Shown: positions 44,517 through 54,000, counted from the stretch's first letter. The stretch is 64,000 nt of DNA from Tenacibaculum ovolyticum DSM 18103 (GCF_000430545.1 NZ_AUMF01000013.1:145145-209144); one strand, 5' to 3'. Program-made: numbers and translations. The notes: a model not told the origin generated them from the sequence alone.

Positions 44517-46043
44517 ATGATTACAGGAAAAAATTATATAGGAAATCAATTAAAAGCTGAAGGAACTACTACTCATAAAACTGTAAATCCGAAGTTAAAC
44601 ACACAAAATTCAACACCTTTTTTCCAAGCAACTTTAAATGAAGTTAATGAAGCAGTAGAATTAGCTGATAGTGCCTTTAAAGTATATAGAAATATATCTG
44701 GGAAGCAAAGAGCTGCTTTTTTAAATGCAATAGCAGATGAAATACTAGCTTTAGATTCAGAATTAACTGATATGTATATGTCAGAATCTGGTTTACCAGA
44801 AGGAAGAGCACAAGGAGAAAGAGGAAGAACCATTGGTCAATTAAGAGCTTTTGCTGACTTAATTTTAAAAGATGAATGGAGAAATGTTACCATTGACGAA
44901 GCAATTCCAACAAGACAACCATTACCTAAGTCAGATATTAGAAAAACATCAATTCCATTAGGACCTGTTGTTGTATTTGCTGCAAGTAATTTTCCTTTAG
45001 CTTTTTCAACGGCTGGTGGTGATACAGCAAGTGCCTTAGCATCAGGTTGCCCAGTAATTGTAAAATCACACGCAATGCACTCTGGAACAGGTGAATTGGT
45101 AGCTTCAGCTATTATTAAAGCAGCTGAAAAAACAGGGATGCCAAATGGTGTGTTTTCAAACATTACTGGAAGCGGAAGAGTTGTTGGTACAGCATTAGTT
45201 AAGCACCCTAAAGTAAAAGCTGTTGGCTTTACAGGGAGTATTGCTGGCGGTAGAGCTCTTTATAACTTAGCTGCAGAAAGAAATGAACCAATTCCAGTAT
45301 TTGCTGAAATGGGAAGTATCAACCCTGTAGTAGTAATGCCAAATGTAATTGAAAGAAAATCTGCTGAAACAGCAACTACTTATGCAGGTTCAATAACTGT
45401 AGGAACAGGGCAATTTTGTACTAACCCAGGTTTATTGTTAACACTTGCTGGTGATAAAACAGATGCTTTTGTTAAAGATTTAGCAGAAAAAACGATAGCA
45501 ATTGCACCACAATGTATGTTACACCCAAATATTAAGGATGGTTTTATATCAAACGGAGCGGTAGTTACTTCTCAGCCAGGTGTAGAAATTGTAGGTCAAA
45601 TAACAGATAATATTGAAGACAACTTTGCTGCCTCAACAATATGTACTGTATCTGGTTCTAACTTTTTAGCAAATCCAAAAATGCATACCGAAGTTTTCGG
45701 ACCTTTTTCTTTAGTTGTTAAAGCAAAAAACCAAGCCGAGTTGGTAGAAGTTATTGATAGCTTAGAAGGTCAACTAACGGGAACAGTATTAGCTGAAAAA
45801 GAAGATTTCTCTGAACTACCAATAATAGCAGATGCATTACAAGCTAAAGTAGGTAGAATTATTTTTAACGGAGTGCCTACAGGTGTAGAAGTTTGTGAAT
45901 CAATGACACACGGTGGACCATACCCTGCATCATCTGACTCTAGGTTTACAGCCGTTGGTTTAGGTGCTATAAAAAGATGGATAAGACCTTTTAGTTTTCA
46001 AGATTGGCCAACTGAATTGTTACCAACAGAATTAAGAAACTAA
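44517..46043 (+). CDS. Aldehyde dehydrogenase, probable 2-oxoglutarate semialdehyde (2,5-dioxovalerate) dehydrogenase
   Basis: This 508-residue NAD(P)+-dependent enzyme has GPVVVFAASNFPLAFSTAGG (cofactor strand), GFTGSIAGG, catalytic Glu264 (FAEMGSINPV) and catalytic Cys301 (VGTGQFCTNPG). The C-terminal THGGPYPASSDSRFTAVG is a mark of the 2,5-dioxovalerate dehydrogenase group. It would oxidise 2-oxoglutarate semialdehyde from the deaminase to 2-oxoglutarate, the last step of trans-4-hydroxyproline catabolism. Confidence 0.88.
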   Translation: MITGKNYIGNQLKAEGTTTHKTVNPKLNTQNSTPFFQATLNEVNEAVELADSAFKVYRNISGKQRAAFLNAIADEILALDSELTDMYMSESGLPEGRAQGERGRTIGQLRAFADLILKDEWRNVTIDEAIPTRQPLPKSDIRKTSIPLGPVVVFAASNFPLAFSTAGGDTASALASGCPVIVKSHAMHSGTGELVASAIIKAAEKTGMPNGVFSNITGSGRVVGTALVKHPKVKAVGFTGSIAGGRALYNLAAERNEPIPVFAEMGSINPVVVMPNVIERKSAETATTYAGSITVGTGQFCTNPGLLLTLAGDKTDAFVKDLAEKTIAIAPQCMLHPNIKDGFISNGAVVTSQPGVEIVGQITDNIEDNFAASTICTVSGSNFLANPKMHTEVFGPFSLVVKAKNQAELVEVIDSLEGQLTGTVLAEKEDFSELPIIADALQAKVGRIIFNGVPTGVEVCESMTHGGPYPASSDSRFTAVGLGAIKRWIRPFSFQDWPTELLPTELRN

Positions 46044-46103
46044 AAATTATTTTGTTATTAATAGTAACTTTATAAAACGACGAGTACAATAATAAGAATT
46101 AAC

Positions 46104-46156
46104 AATTTCTTTAGAAAAAGGAATATTTTTTAAAAAATAACCACTCTAAAGAAATT
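46104..46156. repeat. Nested inverted repeats between aldehyde dehydrogenase and epimerase genes
   Basis: AATTTCTTTAGA (46104-46115) pairs with TCTAAAGAAATT (46145-46156), with a smaller T6/A6 palindrome inside. A further inverted pair, GCTGACTT (46165-46172) and AAGTCAGC (46224-46231), fills the rest of this 200-bp interval, which has no clear -7 box. It may modulate read-through or mRNA decay. Confidence 0.45.
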
Positions 46157-46244
46157 AAAAAAATGCTGACTTCGTTTTCTTGATTAGAGAATTTTTTGAA
46201 GGGTTTTTTATAAGAAAGAATACAAGTCAGCTATTTAATTTAAT

Positions 46245-47252
46245 ATGAGAAAAACTTTTTTTTGTGTAGATGCACACACTTGCGGAAACCCGGTAAGAGT
46301 TGTTGCAGGAGGCGGTCCTAATTTAATTGGATCAAACATGAGCGAAAAACGTCAGCATTTTTTAAAAGAATATGACTGGATTCGTAAAGGTTTAATGTTC
46401 GAACCTCGTGGGCACGATATGATGAGTGGAAGTATTTTATTTCCACCTCACAATCTAGAAAATGATTTTGCAATTTTATTTATTGAAACTTCTGGTTGTT
46501 TACCAATGTGTGGGCATGGAACAATTGGAACCATTACTATTGCAATTGAAGAAGGGTTAATTACACCTAAAATTTCAGGAAAGATTAAAATGGAAGCACC
46601 TGCTGGTTTGGTTAACATTGAATATGGTCAAACAGGTAAAAAAGTAGACTGGGTAAGATTAACTAATGTAAAAAGTTATTTAGCAGCAGAAAATTTAACT
46701 ATTGATTGTCCTGAATTAGGTGAAATTACTTTTGATGTTGCTTATGGCGGTAATTATTACGCTATTGTAGACCCTCAGAAAAATTTTTCTGGAGTACATG
46801 ATTTTACTGCAAGTAAAATCATTCAATATTCTCAAGTTGTTAGAGATCGTATTAACGAGAAATATCCAGATATGTTTATTCATCCAGAAAATGACACCAT
46901 TAGAGATGTAACTCATATGTTATGGACAGGTAACCCTATCGATCCAACTTCTTCAGGTAGAAATGCTGTTTTTTATGGAGATAAAGCTATCGATAGAAGC
47001 CCTTGTGGAACAGGTACTTCTGCCCGACTAGCTCAATTATATGCTAAAGGAAAACTAAAAGTAAATGAAGAGTTCATTCACGAAAGTTTTATTGGTAGTA
47101 AATTTATTGGTAGAGTAGAAAAAGAAACTACTTTAGATGGTAAAATGGCTATTATTCCTAGTATTCAAGGCTGGGCTAAAGTATTTGGATACAACAATAT
47201 TCTTATCGATGATGAAGACGATCCATATGCTCATGGATTTCAGGTAATCTAA
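46245..47252 (+). CDS. 4-hydroxyproline 2-epimerase (proline racemase family, Cys/Cys type)
   Basis: This 335-residue protein of the proline racemase family converts trans-4-hydroxy-L-proline to cis-4-hydroxy-D-proline. Both catalytic cysteines are present: Cys89 in GCLPMCGHGTIGT and Cys254 in DRSPCGTGTSAR. That marks a racemase or epimerase rather than a dehydratase. The N-terminal VDAHTCGNPVRVVAGG and FEPRGHDMMSGSILF also fit 4-hydroxyproline epimerases. It opens the pathway completed by the dehydrogenase downstream and the deaminase and aldehyde dehydrogenase upstream. Confidence 0.92.
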   Translation: MRKTFFCVDAHTCGNPVRVVAGGGPNLIGSNMSEKRQHFLKEYDWIRKGLMFEPRGHDMMSGSILFPPHNLENDFAILFIETSGCLPMCGHGTIGTITIAIEEGLITPKISGKIKMEAPAGLVNIEYGQTGKKVDWVRLTNVKSYLAAENLTIDCPELGEITFDVAYGGNYYAIVDPQKNFSGVHDFTASKIIQYSQVVRDRINEKYPDMFIHPENDTIRDVTHMLWTGNPIDPTSSGRNAVFYGDKAIDRSPCGTGTSARLAQLYAKGKLKVNEEFIHESFIGSKFIGRVEKETTLDGKMAIIPSIQGWAKVFGYNNILIDDEDDPYAHGFQVI

Positions 47253-47283
47253 ACTAAAAACAACTACCTTTCAATCAAAAAAA

Positions 47284-47547
47284 TTGAAAATAGACAAACA
47301 CGAAATTATAAAGAATCATTGCTATACCGATCTTGTTTATCAAAGAATAAACAAGAAACTAGGTGTAGCTTTTTCTAGATATAAAAGTCAAGACCTTATA
47401 AAGAAAGTATTAGAAGATACTGCTCTAAATAATTATAAGAAATTAGGAAAGAATTTTTATATATCCAATATAGAACACAACATAAAAATTACAGTTAACT
47501 CTAATACATTTAGAATTATAACTGTAGATAGAATCATTAAAGAGTAA
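47284..47547 (+). CDS. Small DUF3781-like protein inside the hydroxyproline locus
   Basis: The frame opens with TTG at 47284, 31 bp after the epimerase stop, and codes for 87 residues. NHCYTDLVYQRINKKLG and GKNFYISNIEHNIKITVNS followed by FRIITVDRI resemble the DUF3781 pattern (TELxxxRIxxNL ... GKNWYV ... ITVNxxxxxIITA), recognised from memory. No enzymatic function is known. It sits in the same orientation between epimerase and dehydrogenase with short gaps, so it is probably cotranscribed. An accessory or sensing role in the pathway is possible; so is a chance insertion. Confidence 0.6.
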   Translation: MKIDKHEIIKNHCYTDLVYQRINKKLGVAFSRYKSQDLIKKVLEDTALNNYKKLGKNFYISNIEHNIKITVNSNTFRIITVDRIIKE

Positions 47548-47565
47548 GTATAAATAACATATTAA

Positions 47566-48813
47566 ATGTCGAAAGAAGTAGTAATTATTGGTGGAGGAAT
47601 TATAGGTTTATGTTCAGCTTATTACCTTCAGAAAGAAGGTCATAAAGTTACAGTAATTGATAAATCAGATTTTTCAAGTGGTGCCTCTTATGTAAACGCA
47701 GGTTATATAACCCCGAGTCATATTATTTCTTTGGCAGCTCCAGGAATGATTAATAAAGGAATTAAATGGATGTTTGACTCAAAAAGTCCTTTTTCTGTAA
47801 AGCCTCGCTTAGATTATGATTTTTTAAAATGGACTTGGTTATTTAAAAAAGCAGCTACCAAAGAGAGAGTTGAAAATTCTATTAAAACAATAAAAGATAT
47901 TAATGTTTTAAGTAGGGAATTATATCAAGACATAAAAAATTCTAATGATTTCGACTTCTTTTATAAACACAAAGGTCTATTAATGTGCTATCAAACAGAT
48001 AAAACTGGTGAAGAAGAATGGACTACTGGAAAAAGAGCAATACAAGAAGGTTTAAAAGTTGAAAATTTAACGAAAGAGCAAGTACTAAAACTAGAACCGA
48101 ATGCTGGCCTAAATATAAAAGGAGCTGTGTATTATCATACAGATGCACATATGACTCCAAATGAATTTATGCCACAATTAAAATCTTATTTAGAAAAAAA
48201 GGGCGCTACCATTTTATCTAATGAAGAAGTAATAGATATAAATGTAAAAAGCGATAAAGTAACATCAATAAGAACCAATAAACAAGAATTAATTGCTGAT
48301 GAAATCGTTGTAGCAACAGGTTCTTGGTCTCAAAATTTATTAAAAAAACTAAATACAACGGTACCTGTTCAAGCTGGTAAAGGCTATAGAATTAATGTAA
48401 AAAAAGAAACAGGAATTACAATACCTGCAATTTTAATGGAAGCTAAAGTTGCTGTAACTCCTATGAATGGTTTTACACGTTTTGCTGGTACTATGGAAGT
48501 TGATAAAATAAATAACAAAATAAACCGTGTTAGAGTAAATGCAATAGCCAAAGCTAGTGAAGGTTTTTATGATGGTTTAAAAATTGAACAAAAAGAAATT
48601 GATGATGTAGCTTGCGGTTTAAGACCATGTTCTCCTGATGGCTTACCTTATATTGGACGTTTATCTAAAGTTAAAAACGTGACTATTGCTACTGGACACG
48701 CTATGATGGGGTGGAGCTTGGGCCCTGCTACAGGTAAATTAATTTCAGAAATTATTTCTGATAAAAAAACAAGTTTAGATTTACAACCTTTTCACGTAGA
48801 AAGGTATTCATAA
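47566..48813 (+). CDS. FAD-dependent D-amino-acid dehydrogenase (DadA-like), probable D-hydroxyproline dehydrogenase
   Basis: This 415-residue DAO-fold flavoprotein has the dinucleotide motif VVIIGGGIIGLCSAYYLQ with the ribose-binding acidic VIDK. It also has a substrate-barrel segment and the C-terminal FAD motif LRPCSPDGLPYIGRLSKVKN and TGHAMMGWSLGPATGKLISE. It would oxidise cis-4-hydroxy-D-proline, made by the adjacent epimerase, to pyrroline-4-hydroxy-2-carboxylate. Electrons probably pass to the respiratory chain rather than to oxygen, as in DadA. Confidence 0.87.
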   Translation: MSKEVVIIGGGIIGLCSAYYLQKEGHKVTVIDKSDFSSGASYVNAGYITPSHIISLAAPGMINKGIKWMFDSKSPFSVKPRLDYDFLKWTWLFKKAATKERVENSIKTIKDINVLSRELYQDIKNSNDFDFFYKHKGLLMCYQTDKTGEEEWTTGKRAIQEGLKVENLTKEQVLKLEPNAGLNIKGAVYYHTDAHMTPNEFMPQLKSYLEKKGATILSNEEVIDINVKSDKVTSIRTNKQELIADEIVVATGSWSQNLLKKLNTTVPVQAGKGYRINVKKETGITIPAILMEAKVAVTPMNGFTRFAGTMEVDKINNKINRVRVNAIAKASEGFYDGLKIEQKEIDDVACGLRPCSPDGLPYIGRLSKVKNVTIATGHAMMGWSLGPATGKLISEIISDKKTSLDLQPFHVERYS

Positions 48814-48868
48814 TCTTACATTACCTACAAGCATCTAAAAAAATAATTAAACATATCTTTAAGAAAAT

Positions 48869-50161
48869 ATGCGTTACGACCAAATAAACAACTCTTTATT
48901 TATAGAAAACAGAAAACGTTTCACCTCTCAAATGAAACCAAACACTATTGCTATCTTAGTATCTAATGATGTAAAGCATAACAATGCTGATGATGTAATG
49001 GGGTTTACTCAGAATAATGACCTGTTTTATTTATCTGGAATTGATCAAGAAGAAACAATTTTAATATTGTATCCTGATGCATATAAAGAAGAGAATCGTG
49101 CCGTTTTATTTGTAAAAGAAACAAATGAACAGATTAAAATTTGGGATGGTGAAAAACTAACAAAAGAGCAAGCCATTGAGGTTTCTGGAATTGATAGAAT
49201 AGAATGGTCTAGTAATTTTGAAATGACTTTACAATACATGGCTTTTGAAGCTGATGGATTTTATTTAGGACATAATGAACATCTAAAACGTGCTACTAAA
49301 GATCAAGAAACACAACAAAACAGAATGATAAAATGGTGTAAAGAAAAATATCCTTTACACGAATATTATAGAGCTGCAAAAATTACTCGTGATTTAAGAC
49401 CTGTTAAATCTGATAAAGAAATTCAATTAGTGCAAAAAGCTGCCGACATAAGTATAAATTCTTTTGTATCGGTTTTAAAAGCTTGTAAAGCTACTATGAA
49501 AGAGTATGAATTAGAAGCCGAGTTAACCTATAATTTAGTTAAATCAGGGGCATCTCATCATGCTTTTCAACCAATTGTAGCTTCTGGTAAAAATGCTTGT
49601 GCATTGCATTACAACACAAATGATTCAACTTGTAATGATGGTGAAATGATTTTACTCGATTTTGGAATTTGTTACGCAAACTATAATAGTGATACTACGC
49701 GATGTTTTCCTGTTAATGGAAAATTTTCTGAAAGACAAGCTGCTGTTTATACCGCCGTTTTACATTGTTTAAAGGAAGGCAGTAAATTATTAAAACCAGG
49801 TGTTTTACCGATTGATTATGAAAAAAACATGGCTGATTTAGTAGAAAATGAGTTAATAAAACTAAACTTATTAGATGCTAATGACGTTGCCAATCAAAAT
49901 CCTAAGAAACCTTTATATAAAAAATACTTTATGCACGGAACAGCACACTATCTTGGGTTAGATGTACATGATGTTGGCTTATATTCTCGTCCTTTTGAAG
50001 CAGGTATGGTTTTAACTTGTGAACCTGGAATTTATATTCCTGAAGAAGGCATTGGGTGTAGACTTGAAGATGATTACCTGATTACTGAGAACGGAAATAT
50101 CAATTTAACAGCTGCAATGCCTATAGAAATTAAGGATATTGAAGCATTAATGAATAATTAA
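48869..50161 (+). CDS. Aminopeptidase P family M24 metallopeptidase
   Basis: This 430-residue protein has an aminopeptidase-P N-terminal domain (NNSLFIENRKRFTSQMKPNT, ADDVMGFTQNNDLFYLSGI) and a pita-bread catalytic domain. Its metal ligands are visible: Asp in ILLDFG, Asp in SDTTRCF, His in GTAHYLGLDVHD, Glu in CEPGIY and Glu in CRLEDDYL. It removes N-terminal residues preceding proline. No signal peptide is present, so it acts on imported peptides, here most likely Xaa-Pro or Xaa-Hyp peptides. Confidence 0.9.
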   Translation: MRYDQINNSLFIENRKRFTSQMKPNTIAILVSNDVKHNNADDVMGFTQNNDLFYLSGIDQEETILILYPDAYKEENRAVLFVKETNEQIKIWDGEKLTKEQAIEVSGIDRIEWSSNFEMTLQYMAFEADGFYLGHNEHLKRATKDQETQQNRMIKWCKEKYPLHEYYRAAKITRDLRPVKSDKEIQLVQKAADISINSFVSVLKACKATMKEYELEAELTYNLVKSGASHHAFQPIVASGKNACALHYNTNDSTCNDGEMILLDFGICYANYNSDTTRCFPVNGKFSERQAAVYTAVLHCLKEGSKLLKPGVLPIDYEKNMADLVENELIKLNLLDANDVANQNPKKPLYKKYFMHGTAHYLGLDVHDVGLYSRPFEAGMVLTCEPGIYIPEEGIGCRLEDDYLITENGNINLTAAMPIEIKDIEALMNN

Positions 50162-50172
50162 AAAAATATTAA

Positions 50173-51396
50173 ATGAGTACATTCGGAATTGGAGGTTCTA
50201 CCATAGAAGCAGAATTAAATGCTATAACTCCAAATACACACTTAGTTGTTCCTATTCAAAAAGAAGAATTTCAATCTAGAATAAACAAAGCTTGTGAATT
50301 GATGAAAAGTCAAAACAAACAAGCAATGTATTTACATGCCGGAACGAACCTATTTTATTTCACAGGAATGAAATGGAGCTCTAGCGAGCGAATGGTTGGT
50401 GCTATTTTATTTCAAAACGGTGATCTTCATTTTATTGCTCCAGAGTTTGAAAAAGGCACAATCTTAGACTTTATCCTTATAAGTGGTGAAGTTAATTGTT
50501 GGGAAGAACATGAAAGTCCATATGAACTATTTACTAAAGTTCTAGTTGGCAATAATGTCACCGAAGGAGCTATTCTTATGGATGAAGCAACACCTTTTTT
50601 TGTTATTGATGGAATAAATAAAGTAGCAACATACACATTAGAAGATGCTAAATCAATTACAGCTGGTTGCAGAATGATAAAATCTGACGCTGAAATTGCC
50701 ATTATGCAACATGCTATGAACATTACATTAGAGGTTCAAAAAGCAGCAGCAAGAATTTTATATGTTGGTATATCAGCTAAAGAAGTTACTGATTTTATTC
50801 ATAATGCTCATATTAAATACGGAGTTCCTTCTGGGTCCTATTTTTGTATTGTACTATTTGGTGTAGACTCATCATTTCCACATGGTGTAAAATCTCCAAA
50901 AAACTTAGAAGAAAACGAAATCGTACTTATAGACACAGGCTGTCAATTACACGACTACATTTCAGATATTACTAGAACTTATGTTTTTGGTAAAGCAAAT
51001 GATTTACAAAAATCTATTTGGAATATTGAAAAAGAAACACAGCAAGCTGCTTTTAATGCAGCTAAATTAGGCAATACATGTGAAGAGGTTGATAATGCAG
51101 CAAGAGTTGTATTAGAATCTCATAATTTAGGACCTGACTATAAACTACCAGGATTACCACATAGAGTTGGTCATGGAATTGGGTTAGGAATTCATGAATG
51201 GCCATACATTGTTAGAAACGATAAAACTGTTTTAACTTCAGGAATGACTTTTAGCAATGAGCCTATGATTTGTGTGCCTAACGAATTTGGAATACGTCAT
51301 GAAGATCATATTATGATGACCAAAAAAGGACCTAAATGGTTTACAGAACCTATGCATTCTATCGAAGATCCATTTGGTATAAATCAAAATAATTAA
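50173..51396 (+). CDS. M24 family Xaa-Pro peptidase (prolidase-like)
   Basis: This 407-residue creatinase/prolidase-fold protein starts 11 bp after the previous M24 gene. Metal ligands: Asp in VLIDTGCQLHDY, Asp in SDITRTYVFG, His in GHGIGLGIHEWP, Glu in SNEPMICVP and Glu in IRHEDHIMM. With the preceding aminopeptidase P it forms a tandem of cytosolic peptidases able to split bonds before imino acids. The N-terminal ~30 residues (GIGGSTIEAELNAIT) are unusual for prolidase. Confidence 0.88.
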   Translation: MSTFGIGGSTIEAELNAITPNTHLVVPIQKEEFQSRINKACELMKSQNKQAMYLHAGTNLFYFTGMKWSSSERMVGAILFQNGDLHFIAPEFEKGTILDFILISGEVNCWEEHESPYELFTKVLVGNNVTEGAILMDEATPFFVIDGINKVATYTLEDAKSITAGCRMIKSDAEIAIMQHAMNITLEVQKAAARILYVGISAKEVTDFIHNAHIKYGVPSGSYFCIVLFGVDSSFPHGVKSPKNLEENEIVLIDTGCQLHDYISDITRTYVFGKANDLQKSIWNIEKETQQAAFNAAKLGNTCEEVDNAARVVLESHNLGPDYKLPGLPHRVGHGIGLGIHEWPYIVRNDKTVLTSGMTFSNEPMICVPNEFGIRHEDHIMMTKKGPKWFTEPMHSIEDPFGINQNN

Positions 51397-51471
51397 ATAT
51401 TATAAAATAGCGAGTAAAAATAAATACAACTTGTTAAACAATAATAAAACGCTAGATAAACTAAACATATT

Positions 51472-52791
51472 ATGAAATTAATTCGCTCTTTTTATTTTTT
51501 ACTTTTTGCGCTATTATTTATAGGCTGTAAGACCAAGGAAACAACTGAAAAATCATCCTCTAAAACTACAACTTTCCAGAAAATTGCAGCTATAAAGAAT
51601 GTAGTGAGCATCGAAAAAAGGGATATAGTAAGTCATTTCGATGAAAACTATGAAATATGGTTCGAACAACCAGTTGACCATAATGACCTATCGAAAGGTA
51701 CTTTTAAACAACGTGTTTTTTTAGGTTTTGAAAATCCTACACAACCAGTAATTGTAGAACTTCGTGGTTATGGAATAGGTAATGAAACTGCAGGAGAACT
51801 AGCTAAACACTATAATGCAAATCAATTAAGTATCGAGCATCGTTACTTTAATAATTCACGACCTAAAAAAATAGATTGGAACACACTTACAGTTGAAAAT
51901 GCAGCTAAAGATCAAGAGATTATTATTGATGCTATTAGAAATGCTTTATATCCAGATACAAAGTTTATATCTACAGGAGTATCTAAAGGCTGTCAAACAA
52001 CAATGGCACATCGTAGATATTTTCCTAAAAACGTAGATGCTTGTGTTTGTTATGTTGGTCCTTTAAACTACAAACGTGAAGACCCTAGAGTTTATCAGTT
52101 TTTAAAAACGGTAGGAACAAAAGAAGATAGAGAAAAGATTAAAGCTTTTCAAGAGCTTTGTTTTGAAAACAGAGAAGCTCTTTTAAAGAAAATGAAAACT
52201 GCAGCCAAAGAAAAAGGACTAACTTGGGAGTTTGGAGCAGAAAAAGCAATTAATTATACAATTCTAGAATATTCTTTTTCTTTTTGGCAATGGGGAAACA
52301 ATGTTGATAGTATACCTACTAAAAATGTTTCTATAGATGATATGTACAAACATTTAATTAGTGTGTCTGGTTATGGTTTTTTTGAAGAAAAGTCGGTTGA
52401 TGGTTTACAACCTTATTTTTGGGCTGCTCTAACAGAGCAAGGAATTTATGGTTACGAAACTGCTCCTTTTAAAAAATACTTCAATAATGAATCAAAGATT
52501 TACAAATTTGATTGGGCTTTTCCTGAAGGCATTTCAAAAGAGTATAATTTAAAACCAATGCAAGAGGTTAAATCTTTCCTTGATAATTCAGCCGAAAAAA
52601 TGCTTTTTATTTACGGTGAATACGATACTTGGAGTTCGACTGCTGTTGAATTAAGTAGTGATGCTGAAAAGAGAGAGCTATACAAATTTGTAAAGCCTGA
52701 AGGAAGTCATACAACTCGTGTTGAAAGCTTTAATACTGAAAACAAGAAAAAAATTTATGCTATTATTGATCGCTGGTTAGAAGAAAAATAA
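51472..52791 (+). CDS. S37-like (PS-10) prolyl peptidase, lipoprotein
   Basis: This 439-residue protein starts with a lipoprotein signal (MKLIRSFYFLLFALLFIGC, Cys19). Features of the S28/S37 serine-peptidase fold are WFEQPVDHNDLSKGTFKQRV, SIEHRYFNNSRP, the nucleophile elbow GVSKG (Ser171), Asp385 in YGEYDTW and His413 in PEGSHTT. The family cleaves prolyl bonds from peptide N-termini. As a lipoprotein it would trim proline-rich peptides in the periplasm or at the surface, before the two cytosolic M24 enzymes. It closes the plus-strand part of the locus. Confidence 0.72.
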   Translation: MKLIRSFYFLLFALLFIGCKTKETTEKSSSKTTTFQKIAAIKNVVSIEKRDIVSHFDENYEIWFEQPVDHNDLSKGTFKQRVFLGFENPTQPVIVELRGYGIGNETAGELAKHYNANQLSIEHRYFNNSRPKKIDWNTLTVENAAKDQEIIIDAIRNALYPDTKFISTGVSKGCQTTMAHRRYFPKNVDACVCYVGPLNYKREDPRVYQFLKTVGTKEDREKIKAFQELCFENREALLKKMKTAAKEKGLTWEFGAEKAINYTILEYSFSFWQWGNNVDSIPTKNVSIDDMYKHLISVSGYGFFEEKSVDGLQPYFWAALTEQGIYGYETAPFKKYFNNESKIYKFDWAFPEGISKEYNLKPMQEVKSFLDNSAEKMLFIYGEYDTWSSTAVELSSDAEKRELYKFVKPEGSHTTRVESFNTENKKKIYAIIDRWLEEK

Positions 52792-52817
52792 CAACTATCG
52801 TTTAATTATTAAACAAT

Positions 52818-52872
52818 AAAAAGCCTTTATTTAAAATAACAATTATATTGTTATTTTAAATAAAGGCTTTTT
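52818..52872. terminator. Very long bidirectional terminator in the hydroxyproline locus
   Basis: A 25-bp perfect stem (52818-52842 with 52848-52872) has a 5-nt loop (TTATA). The outer part reads AAAAAGCCTTTATTT. It lies between two convergent transcription units and is about twice as long as the other terminators in the window. Confidence 0.88.
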
Positions 52873-52932
52873 ATAATCCTAATCTTTTGAATTTAACTAT
52901 AAATATTAAAAAAATCAAAACTCACTTTTTAA

Positions 52933-54000
52933 TTACCTAAGTATAAAACCATCTTTCATTGGGTCATTTGGATCAATCAAAAAAGTTTGTACTCCTGTAA
53001 TATGAGCTGTTCCTTCTACTTCTGGAATAACAGCATTGTATGCTCCATAACGTTCTTCTGAAACAACTGAGCCTTTAAAAACTGATCCTGTTATACTTTC
53101 AATTGTCATAGTTTCTCCATATTTAATTTCATTCCTTTTTTTATGAATAGCCATTCTACCAGAAACCCCAGATCCTGTAGGACAACGATCTACTTCTCCT
53201 TCAGCAAAAATGCATACATTTTTACTATCATTTCCTGATACTTGTTTATTATTATCTATAAAAATAGTTCCATATAAAAAACTTAAATCATCTTCTAGTG
53301 GATGCATAATTTCTTTATCTATATTCATAACAGCATGTTTAATTTTCATACCATTAGTAATTAACGCTCGATAAGAATCGGTACTTAGCTCAAAGTCAAA
53401 ATTATTCTTAGCCATATCTACATAAGCATAAAAAGCACCACCATAAGCTAAATCATATGTTACAGTTCCTAATCCATCAACCTCAACAGTTCTATCTAAA
53501 CCGACAACAAAGCTTGGCACACAATGAAAACGTACCCCAGTTACTTTGCCTCCTTTTACGTTAGCAAAAGATGTTATTCTTCCACAAGGAGCATCTATCT
53601 TTAAAATATTTTCACCCTCTTTAACGCTAATCCAATTCATTTCTACTGCTAATGTAGAAATAGCAATAATAGCATGACCACACATGGTTGAATATCCTTC
53701 GTTGTGTAAAAATATAATTCCGAAGTCTCCCTCATTATCATTTGGTGGTAATAAGATACACCCATACATATCTGGATGACCCCGTGGTTCAAACATTAAT
53801 GCTGTTCGTAAATAATCGAAATTATCTTTACAATAACGTCTATAATCTAAAACTGAATTACCTTTTAGTTCTGGAAATCCGCCTACTATAACACGTAAAG
53901 GTTCTCCCCCAGTATGCATATCAATAGTTTTGATTTCTAGCCAATCTTCCTTTGCTATAAAATCTGTATTTAAAAGTATATTTTGATATGTTTTATTCAT
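52933..54000 (-). CDS. trans-3-hydroxy-L-proline dehydratase (proline racemase family, Cys/Thr type)
   Basis: This 355-residue paralogue of the epimerase keeps the first catalytic cysteine (Cys107 in STMCGHAII) but has Thr275 in place of the second (DRCPTGSGVSG). The Cys/Thr pair is diagnostic of trans-3-hydroxy-L-proline dehydratase in this family, as in the human enzyme. It would dehydrate trans-3-hydroxyproline to delta1-pyrroline-2-carboxylate. The upstream gene, overlapping by 8 bp, codes for a matching reductase, which supports the call. Confidence 0.87.
   Translation of the reverse strand: MNKTYQNILLNTDFIAKEDWLEIKTIDMHTGGEPLRVIVGGFPELKGNSVLDYRRYCKDNFDYLRTALMFEPRGHPDMYGCILLPPNDNEGDFGIIFLHNEGYSTMCGHAIIAISTLAVEMNWISVKEGENILKIDAPCGRITSFANVKGGKVTGVRFHCVPSFVVGLDRTVEVDGLGTVTYDLAYGGAFYAYVDMAKNNFDFELSTDSYRALITNGMKIKHAVMNIDKEIMHPLEDDLSFLYGTIFIDNNKQVSGNDSKNVCIFAEGEVDRCPTGSGVSGRMAIHKKRNEIKYGETMTIESITGSVFKGSVVSEERYGAYNAVIPEVEGTAHITGVQTFLIDPNDPMKDGFILR

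Noticed and set aside
44837..45163. 108-codon minus-strand frame inside the aldehyde dehydrogenase gene
   Set aside because: It overlaps the conserved cofactor-binding region of a clear enzyme gene and shows no family features.
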